Below are positions 41,251 through 46,972 of a stretch of 46,972 bases of DNA, one piece after another (position 1 is the stretch's first letter; the number at the start of each line of letters is the position of its first letter). A program made the position numbers and the translations under genes. The notes beneath the pieces are model-generated. The model did no database searches. It was not told the DNA's origin and worked only from the letters and a program-made list of their open reading frames with translations. The DNA is from Nonomuraea turkmeniaca (GTDB taxonomy: Bacteria > Actinomycetota > Actinomycetes > Streptosporangiales > Streptosporangiaceae), in NCBI RefSeq assembly GCF_005889735.1, contig NZ_VCKY01000058.1, positions 1-46,972 of the forward strand. Reading direction: 5' to 3'.

Positions 41251-41357
41251 TGATGGGTGGCGATCGACAGGGACCGAGTGAACGCCTGAGTTGATACCGG
41301 GCCTGGAGCCCTTTGCTAAGGCAGCGCACGTCGGTCCCGCTCGATCGCCACCCATCA
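41251..41357 (+). repeat. Long inverted repeat upstream of the IS110 fragment (possible structured RNA)
   Basis: TGATGGGTGGCGATCGA (41251-41267) pairs perfectly with TCGATCGCCACCCATCA (41341-41357); inside it, after a 3x3 internal loop, GGACCGA pairs with TCGGTCC. The 53-base apical region can fold further (GGGCCTGGAGCCC). Total stem 24 bp. It lies 217 bases before the IS110 transposase start, the part of IS110-group elements that encodes the bridge RNA. The repeat is seen; the RNA role is inference. Confidence 0.6.
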
Positions 41358-41573
41358 GTACTTTTCGCCAAGATCGTGGCGTGAGGCAGCCGCAGGAGAC
41401 GCCGCTGTTGTTCACCCGGGCCGCCGAGCCCTTGCGCAGAACGCGGCCTGCGGCCTGCGGCCGCCTGGGGCCACGAACTGCTGATCGGATGTCGAGCCGT
41501 CGAGCTCTCTCATGAGGGCGTGGCGTGTCCCTGCACGGCTCACCTGCCGCTACGACCAACGAAGGAGGACCTG

Positions 41574-41713
41574 TTGCCGCTGACATGCGGGATCGACTGG
41601 GCGGAAAAGCACCACGACGTCGCCCTGGTCGACCAGGCTGGAAAACTGGTGGCCAACGACGCATCAGCGACGACGCGCATGGATGGCGGGCGCTGGTCGA
41701 GTTGCTGGCTTGA
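41574..41713 (+). pseudogene. IS110-family transposase, N-terminal fragment
   Basis: TTG 41574 behind GAAGGAGG starts LPLTCGIDWAEKHHDVALVD, then QAGKLVA: the first acidic segment of the RuvC-like DEDD domain of IS110 transposases (catalytic Asp in GIDWAEKHHD). One base is lost near 41663, after which RISDDAHGWRALVELLA continues in the next frame until a stop. The remaining ~300 codons, including the Tnp20 domain, are gone. Confidence 0.78.
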
Positions 41714-42315
41714 CAACTTAGGCAGATCGGATGTCTGCGGCACCGCTTTAGGAGGCTCGCGTCGTGCGAAGTCAAGTATGTCTATTAATGGGCTATATGC
41801 GGCGGGCCGGTTGACGTACACCGGTTCCTGAACGACGACTTCCTATCGCCCGTCACCTGACTACTGTTTGGCCTGGTCAGAGCAACAACCGTGGTGGAAG
41901 CCCCGCACGGCGTTCCCGCTCTTCAGATGCGGGTCCTCTCGCTGTCCGTGTCGCTGCAGAGGCCTCAACCTCGAGATTGTGCCCAGGCGCACGTGGAGAC
42001 GTCCGCTGGCGATGGTGAGGATTTCGACTCCGCCGAGGCCACGGAGTCGGCTCGTGCGTGCCCTGCGCCGGATCGGCCGGCAGCTCATCGAGGCCCATCC
42101 ATGCGTGGCAGGCCGCGCAGCGCAGGCAAGAGCATCAGCGACCTGACCGATTGAGCATGCGCGGCCGATAAGGCACTGACTGAGCTCGTCGGCCAACAGG
42201 CGATAAAGGCTGCTCGCCCGGCGAGAGCCTGTACAGCCATCTCATCGCCTGGGCCGCCGAGAACTCCCGTCTGACGGGCGAGACGGTGACCCTGGAGGGA
42301 TGGGAGGCTTGGATT
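41714..42315. other. Remnant DNA between the IS110 fragment and the next gene
   Basis: About 600 bases with no intact gene. A minus-strand stretch (41880-42030: VEILTIASGRLHVRLGTISR, later LKSGNAVRGFHHG) and a plus-strand one (SAGKSISDLTD before 42153) have coding texture but could not be assigned to families. Confidence 0.4.
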
Positions 42316-44313
42316 GTGCGTACCTGGTTCGAGCCCGAAGAGGCCGAGGAGTTCGAGGCCGTCAAGGACCTGCTGATCCGGCGGTGTGTCACCTGGGCGG
42401 AGGAGCACGGGCATCCGGTCGATGACCTGCTGCTCTCCGCCGCCGTCGACGCGCGGCACGAGAGCCGTGACGGCCGGCTGGCGTACTGGGACGAGGCGGG
42501 CATCAGGTTCTTCCTGCTGCGGTACGTGCCGTACAAGGTGACGGCCCCGCGGGAGGAGCTCGACCTCGCCCCGGAGGTGCTGCGCACGTACCTGCGCTAT
42601 CTCGACGTCACGGGCCTTCGCGACCCGCGCGGCGCCACGCTCGCGGAGGCGGAGGAGATCATCGCCGGGGCGCGGGCGGAGTACGCGGCCGCGCTCGACG
42701 ATCCCACGCTGCGGGGGCTGGCGACGTTCTGGGCGCACACGGCTCTCGACCAGGGCGTCGATCTCACCGTCCCGGGGGCGTTCGAGCGGTTCAAGCGCGA
42801 TCTCGACGCCGGACGCGTTCCGTACGACGAGCAGGTGCTCGACAAGATCATGCAGAACCGCTTCGTGAACGGCGGCATCGACGAGGAACGCGCCTTTCCC
42901 CAGCCGCCTGTCTCCCTACCTCCCGCGTCCGAGCTGACGGAGGCCGCCGCGCGCAGCCGGACCGTCCAGCGTCTGATCACCCTGGCCGATTGGGTGGGCA
43001 AGGACGGCCGCGCCCTCACCGACGCGGGCAACCTCCGCATCGCCGACGCCCTGGAGGTGTCGGCCCTGCTGGGCACCGGCGAGGACCGGTTGCGCGTGCG
43101 CAGCGCCACCGAACTACCGCAGCTCAACCTGCTGCTCGCCTGGGCCAAGAAGCTGCGCCTGACCCGCACCAGCAAGGGCCGGCTCTTGCGGGTGGCCAAG
43201 GCCGCACCTCTGCTGCGCGACCCGGAGGCGTTGTGGCGGCGCGCGCTCGAGGTGCTGCCGGAGCTGGGCCGGGTGGTCACCGTGCCCGTCGAGACATGGC
43301 GGCCCGACCCCATCCTGGCCGAGGTCTTCGGCGAGATCCTGCCGGACGTGCTCAACTCCATGTACGGGCTGGGCGAGATGCCGGTGGTCCGGCTCGAAGA
43401 GACGGTGTGGCTGGCCTGCCAGGAGTACTTCGTTCTCGACCACGAGGAAGAGCGCCTGCTCGATCTCTGGCGCCGCGAGGCCGCCCGGGACCTGGGGCGC
43501 ATGTTCGAGGTCCTGTCCGACCTCGGAGCCGTGGAGCTCACCCGCGGCCCCGCCGACCCCCTCTACGCCAGCGACCTCGACCACGACGATCAGCCCTTGC
43601 CGCCCGACGCGGTCGAACGCCTGCGCACCGCCCTGGCCGAGCCCGACCTCCCGCTGGTCCGCCTAACCCCGCTCGGCGTGCGCGGCGTCCGCGACCGCCT
43701 CCTCGCCGAGGGCCGCGACGCTCCCCTCATCGGCGAACTGGCCACCGCCCCGCCGGCCGAGCTGCTCGGGGTGCTCGCCCAGCACTATCCGCCGGAGGAC
43801 GCCGTCGCGGAGCTCCAGGGATGGCTGGCCTGGCCGGGGCAGGACGTCGAGATGTTGCTGCAGGCCGTGCGGGATTGCCCGTTCCGTACGCGGGTGGGGG
43901 CGATGCTGCGTGTTCTGGCCGACGCCCTTCCCGAAAGGCGGCTTCTGCATGACCTACGTCACGACCCGAGCCTCGGGCCGGCCGTGTGGACGCAGCTCAT
44001 CGATGCCGGGGAGATGAAGCCCGGGTCGTTGAGTGAGCGGGAGAACTTGCTGATGGGGGCGGAGAACTTCTTGTCGGTGCTGGAGCTCGCGGGGCCTGAG
44101 GGGCTTGTCGAGCAGCTCAAGAGGATGGGGGGCGGGGACGCGTACGAGTTCGTGGAGGCGATCCTGGCGTCGGGGCACCCCGATGTCGTGGGATTGCGGG
44201 AGCTACGCGAGCTGGTGGCCGAGCCGCTCCGCAAGACCGCCCGTCACCCCCTCCGCCTCGTCCCCACCCGGCCGCCGGGAGCTCGAGGCCGCCGGAAGAA
44301 GCGCAAGCACTGA
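42316..44313 (+). CDS. Large conserved hypothetical protein
   Basis: GTG 42316 has GGGAGG 8 bases upstream; GTG 42286 is an alternative adding 10 residues. The 665-residue soluble product begins RTWFEPEEAEEFEAVKDLLI and is helical and acidic, with WDEAGIRFFLLRYVPYKVTA, LITLADWVGKDGRALTDAGN, LRIADALEVSALLGTG and a basic tail (PPGARGRRKKRKH). The LADWVGxGRxLTxxGNLRxAD stretch is a DNA-binding-like or scaffold motif repeated in uncharacterised actinobacterial proteins. I recognise it only as a conserved hypothetical family. It is the only intact gene between the two att-like repeats, so it may be cargo of the former element. Codon use is ordinary for the genome. Confidence 0.78.
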   Translation: MRTWFEPEEAEEFEAVKDLLIRRCVTWAEEHGHPVDDLLLSAAVDARHESRDGRLAYWDEAGIRFFLLRYVPYKVTAPREELDLAPEVLRTYLRYLDVTGLRDPRGATLAEAEEIIAGARAEYAAALDDPTLRGLATFWAHTALDQGVDLTVPGAFERFKRDLDAGRVPYDEQVLDKIMQNRFVNGGIDEERAFPQPPVSLPPASELTEAAARSRTVQRLITLADWVGKDGRALTDAGNLRIADALEVSALLGTGEDRLRVRSATELPQLNLLLAWAKKLRLTRTSKGRLLRVAKAAPLLRDPEALWRRALEVLPELGRVVTVPVETWRPDPILAEVFGEILPDVLNSMYGLGEMPVVRLEETVWLACQEYFVLDHEEERLLDLWRREAARDLGRMFEVLSDLGAVELTRGPADPLYASDLDHDDQPLPPDAVERLRTALAEPDLPLVRLTPLGVRGVRDRLLAEGRDAPLIGELATAPPAELLGVLAQHYPPEDAVAELQGWLAWPGQDVEMLLQAVRDCPFRTRVGAMLRVLADALPERRLLHDLRHDPSLGPAVWTQLIDAGEMKPGSLSERENLLMGAENFLSVLELAGPEGLVEQLKRMGGGDAYEFVEAILASGHPDVVGLRELRELVAEPLRKTARHPLRLVPTRPPGARGRRKKRKH

Positions 44314-44620
44314 TCTTGATCCATGACCTGCGCGCCAGCACTTCCGGGAAAACCGCGAGGGCATCGAGCGGGAACTCACCGGCCGCTCATCCAACCTGCG
44401 CCAGAGCCTCCGCTGGCTCGCCAGAGGCACGCCAGCCGAAGTCGCCGTGTAACCACAAGTCGCACCCCGCCTCGCCTGCGAGATCAAGTGCACACCGGTT
44501 GCAGCCATCGGCCTGAGGTTCCGATGCTTTGGGGTGTCTGACCTCGGGAAATGCCATCAAGATCATCCCCCATATGTCCCCTGATCAAGGTCCTGTGGCT
44601 GCATAAGGGTGCCCTCGGCG
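44314..44620. other. Intergenic with a short coding remnant
   Basis: Plus-strand 44330-44453 reads HFRENREGIERELTGRSSNL followed by RQSLRWLARGTPAEVAV and TAA, which looks like the genuine C-terminus of a lost gene without its start. Nothing else is recognised. Confidence 0.45.
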
Positions 44621-44722
44621 GCCTACCAAGAGCCTCGGAAGCAAAGACCTGCGGCAGAGAAACCGCAGGTCAGAGGCCAAAATGCCTGGCCGAAGACGGT
44701 GCCCCCGGCAGGATTCGAACTT
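44621..44722 (+). repeat. Direct repeat copy 2: terminator hairpin plus tRNA-3'-end att-like core
   Basis: Second copy of the 41040-41142 block. The hairpin ACCTGCGG (44647-44654) / CCGCAGGT (44663-44670) and the spacing to the tRNA-like end are conserved. It ends GCCCCCGGCAGGATTCGAAC, whose complement GTTCGAATCCTGCCGGGGGC is a perfect tRNA T-loop and acceptor 3' strand. An inverted partial copy of the hairpin arm (ACCTGCGGTTTTCT) follows at 44769-44782. Confidence 0.7.
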
Positions 44723-44760
44723 GCGGCACCCGCTGTCCGATGAGCTACAGAGCCTTATCA
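44699..44760 (-). pseudogene. Degenerate tRNA (3' half intact, anticodon arm missing)
   Basis: On the minus strand a D-arm-like TGTAGCTCATCGGACAG is followed within 15 bases by GTTCGAATCCTGCCGGGGGC. The T-arm and acceptor 3' strand are normal, but the anticodon stem-loop is absent and the 5' acceptor strand (expected GCCCCCG) does not pair. The parent may have been a tRNA-Arg-type gene. It is best explained as an integration/excision scar in a tRNA gene. Confidence 0.55.
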
Positions 44761-44952
44761 TGCTCTCTACCTGCGGTTTTCTGGAAGCCGTTGAGCCGAG
44801 AAGACCCGACTGGGACCGCATTTGGGAAATGATCATGGTTTCGTGTGTCCCTCAGTGTTCGGCCGCGCGCTGACCAAGCAGGCGCTGCGACGCTACGGCA
44901 CGGGTCCAAGGCCAAGGCCTTGGCCCATGCTCGCCACGCAGGCATGCCAATC

Positions 44953-45222
44953 TCAGCATGACCTCATCGTGTCTCGCGGGTTCTCGGCAGCGACCTGGGC
45001 GGCCATGCAGGTCATACGGAACTCGCGGATGTCCCGCAGCGTCTCGAACCCCGGCCACGAGGTGACGTCGTGCCCGTACGTCCTGGCGAAGGTGTCGTAG
45101 TCCTCGGCGGTGATGCCGGCCAAGGTGAACGCCTTCACGGCTGTGGAGGTCAGGTCCCATTCGGGCGGGCCGACCGAGCAGCGCTCCAGGTCGAGCAGCA
45201 CCACCTCGCCATCGTCGGTGCT
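44953..45222 (-). pseudogene. Phosphotransferase (APH-like) C-terminal fragment
   Basis: The minus strand reads DGEVVLLDLERCSVGPPEWD, then LTSTAVKAFTLAGITAEDYD, TFARTYGHDVTSWPGFETLR and a normal-looking C-terminus. VxLLDxExCxxGPxEWDL is the metal-binding segment after the catalytic HGDxxxxN loop in aminoglycoside-phosphotransferase-type kinases. The ATP-binding lobe and catalytic loop are missing; at ~45222 the sequence switches to an MFS fragment on the other strand. Confidence 0.75.
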
Positions 45223-45225
45223 CGC

Positions 45226-45416
45226 CCGGGTATCGTCGCTGGACTTCCTCGTCTCCTACGGCCTGGTGCATGTCGGTCTGGCCTTCCTCGCGCCTGCCAT
45301 CGACGCCTTCGGCTGGGAGCCGGTGCTGGCCGTCTGCGCGCTGGTGTGATTCCTGGCCCCGGCCGCGGCTGCCGTGGTTCCCAGTAGCCGTGGCTTCTCC
45401 CGCGGCGAGCGGAGCT
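45226..45416 (+). pseudogene. MFS transporter C-terminal fragment with internal stop
   Basis: The plus strand reads RVSSLDFLVSYGLVHVGLAF, LAPAIDAFGWEPVLAVCALV, then TGA, then FLAPAAAAVVPSSRGFSRGE and a second stop at 45416. It is the last two helices and tail of a macrolide-efflux-like MFS protein; the in-frame TGA (45347-45349) falls inside the last helix. The first ten helices are missing. From here to 45620 only an unassigned coding-like stretch (HLLAEAGAVILTGLAPTPDA) is seen. Confidence 0.72.
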
Positions 45417-45619
45417 GAGATGTCCTTCAGCGTCGTTCCCACCCGCGTCGACGGCCATAGCCCGGGATCGTGCCCGTCACCTGCTCGCCGAGGCAGGCGC
45501 GGTCATCCTCACCGGGCTCGCGCCCACTCCTGACGCACTCGTCGTGCCCGCCATCAGCTTGGTCGCCACGGCCGGGCGGGCGCCGAAATCCATCTTTTCA
45601 GGAGCAGTGGCCCTGATAG

Positions 45620-45635
45620 GAGCCCCGAAGGGCTC
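45620..45635 (-). terminator. Hairpin at the end of the PepSY gene
   Basis: GAGCCC and GGGCTC form a 6-bp stem with a CGAA loop overlapping the stop codon (45634-45636) of the PepSY protein gene. Short but GC-rich; likely the transcript end. Confidence 0.45.
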
Positions 45636-46972
45636 AGGTCCGGCCGCTCGCGCGGGAGCGAAGCCCGAGCAGGACGTCGATCAGCAGGAACGCGGCCAGC
45701 GAGATGCCCATGAGCGGCAGGAACACTCCGACGGCGACGGCGAGCAGGCCGAGCGGCACCAACACGGCCCACGGCACGTTCCGCCAGCCGCCCCGGGCGT
45801 ACGGCTTGCCGAAGCCGCGCGTGGGTCGCCGGCGCCACCACATCCGGTAGCCCAGCACGATCAGCGAGATCAACCCGACGGCCAGCAGAACGAGAAGGAT
45901 CTGGTTGGCCAGGCCGAACAGCAGTCCCATGTGGCCGTCGATGCCCCACCGGGCCAGCTTGGCCGCTAGCGGATAGTCGGCGAAACGCAGCTCGGCGCTC
46001 ACCTGGCCTGAGGCCGCGTCGACTGCAACCTGGTCCAGGCGGGTCGGCGCGGTCTTGTCGATCTCTTTGACGAGGTAGGGTTCGCCGGGTTCGGCGGGCC
46101 AGGTGATCTCCAGAGGGCCGGACAGCCTCTTGCCGGCGGCCACCTGAGCGACGCGGTCCACCCCGACGTCGGTCGCGGCGCCATGATGTCCTGTAGGGGA
46201 GGCGTGACCGCCGTGGTCACCGCCGGAGACGCTGATCGACGGCGTCGTCCAGTCGAAGGTCGCGCGCAACTCGTCGACGTTGGCTCCGGCGTACTTGGAC
46301 CAGGTCAAGCCCGTGGCGGACAGGAACAGCAGACCGAGGACCGCCCACAGACCGACGGAGCCGTGCCAGGACAGCGTGCGGTGGGCTCCGCGTGCGGTCC
46401 GGTCTGGGACGAGGAGATGGCGCCGGCTGCGGCGGCGCCGGGTGATCCACAGCACCAGGCCGCCGAGCGCGACCACCCACAGCCAGCTCGCGGCCAGCTC
46501 GCTGTAGATCCGCCCCGGCTCACCCAGGTGCAGGTGGCGGTGGAGCATCGAGATCCAGGCGCGGACGGGCAGCGCTCCCGAGCTGCCGTAGCTCTCCAGG
46601 GTGCCGCGCACCTGCCCGGTGTGCGGATCGACGAAGACCGCCAGCTGGGTGCTCTCGGCCAGCCCCGGGCGGTTCAGCAGCACCCGCGTCGTCTGCCCTG
46701 GCTCGGCGGCGGGCCGCACGGCCGTGACGCTGCCTTGCGGCTGCGCCGCGCGGGCGGCTGCGACCTGCTGGCTGAGGGCCAGGCGCGTCTGGCCGGCGGG
46801 GGTGGTCAGCTCGTGCTGGTAGACGACCTGCTCGATCTGGAAGGAGGCGGCGTACAGCAGGCCGGTGCTGGCGGCCACGAGCAGGAAGGGGGCGATGAGG
46901 ATGCCCGCGTAGAAGTGCAGCCGCAACACCAGGAGCTGCAACGCGGCCCAGGACGACGGGCGTTCGGGGGAG
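45634..46972 (-). CDS. PepSY-domain membrane protein (5' end outside window)
   Basis: The frame is still open at the window edge and reads back from WAALQLLVLRLHFYAGILIA; TTG 46941 is the only in-window start candidate, and the family usually has 10-30 residues before this helix, so the gene is treated as partial. About 445 residues are visible: an N-terminal helix, a PepSY domain (VRAWISMLHRHLHLGEPGRI with paired His), helices at WLWVVALGGLVLWITRR and VGLWAVLGLLFLSATGLTW, an insert with His-rich GGDHGGHASPTGHHG, a second PepSY region, and a C-terminal helix pair. PepSY_TM proteins act in metal or redox handling at the membrane (iron, copper); the His-rich loop favours a metal role. Confidence 0.87.
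   Translation of the reverse strand, partial: SPERPSSWAALQLLVLRLHFYAGILIAPFLLVAASTGLLYAASFQIEQVVYQHELTTPAGQTRLALSQQVAAARAAQPQGSVTAVRPAAEPGQTTRVLLNRPGLAESTQLAVFVDPHTGQVRGTLESYGSSGALPVRAWISMLHRHLHLGEPGRIYSELAASWLWVVALGGLVLWITRRRRSRRHLLVPDRTARGAHRTLSWHGSVGLWAVLGLLFLSATGLTWSKYAGANVDELRATFDWTTPSISVSGGDHGGHASPTGHHGAATDVGVDRVAQVAAGKRLSGPLEITWPAEPGEPYLVKEIDKTAPTRLDQVAVDAASGQVSAELRFADYPLAAKLARWGIDGHMGLLFGLANQILLVLLAVGLISLIVLGYRMWWRRRPTRGFGKPYARGGWRNVPWAVLVPLGLLAVAVGVFLPLMGISLAAFLLIDVLLGLRSRASGRT

Noticed and set aside
1..46972. CRISPR array
   Set aside because: No regularly spaced repeat-spacer pattern was seen; repeats found are res-like, tandem or att-like.

Overview
The window comes from a high-GC actinomycete. 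The evidence is pervasive GC-rich third codon positions, GTG/TTG starts, leaderless-looking genes, a LAL-type LuxR regulator, a kinase/WD40 giant, Tat and Sec exoenzymes, and an XRE regulator opening with the usual actinobacterial N-terminus (MGRPERELDP). The gene mix fits Streptosporangiales (Nonomuraea-like), but that placement is inferred from family resemblance, not a search. The DNA looks like an accessory, decay-prone part of a large linear-type chromosome: about a third of the recognisable genes are truncated, frameshifted or fused.

Layout. 1-2.5 kb: aldo/keto reductase tail, truncated resolvase behind tandem 22-bp repeats, two small secreted proteins, LuxR remnant. 2.5-6.3 kb: small membrane protein and a methyltransferase overlapping a large LuxR regulator. 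6.4-11.2 kb: a mobile/defence patch with a res site and zinc-finger serine recombinase, tniQ and truncated tniB of a Tn402/Tn5053/Tn7-like transposon fused into a broken PLD-helicase gene, and a divergent phosphorothioate-DNA-dependent HNH endonuclease. 11.5-14.4 kb: SnoaL-like protein, FGE fragment, Tat-exported beta-helix enzyme, frameshifted membrane protein.

14.6-21.5 kb is the most coherent system. On the minus strand run a 45-aa CxxxC peptide (too short for ordinary gene calling), a flavoprotein with Cys-Cys-Gly at both ends, a small winged-helix-like protein, an MFS exporter, ArsR and ArsO; then a separate unit of a 97-aa protein with four CCG motifs translationally coupled to an M28 peptidase. 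A second ArsR with its own dyad operator lies upstream. Two promoter regions share a CTGATTAGA operator-like motif. I read this as an arsenical (or other soft-metal/thiol-reactive) detoxification regulon with two uncharacterised Cys peptides.

21.6-28.3 kb: LysR divergent from DoxX, a lipoprotein fusing a histidine phosphatase to a trypsin-like domain without its serine, several membrane proteins, and CtaG-like and epimerase pseudogenes. 29-34.8 kb: kinase-WD40 protein, SUKH and aldo/keto reductase fragments, class C-type serine hydrolase. 34.8-38 kb: pseudogene belt, secreted tandem-repeat protein, XRE regulator. 38.4-40.1 kb: secreted TAP-type hydrolase. 40.6-45.4 kb: scar of integrative elements, with a decayed tyrosine integrase, two ~100-bp direct repeats ending in a tRNA 3' end, an IS110 fragment with a long structured leader, one intact large hypothetical gene, and phosphotransferase and MFS tails. 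The window ends in a PepSY membrane protein that runs off the edge.
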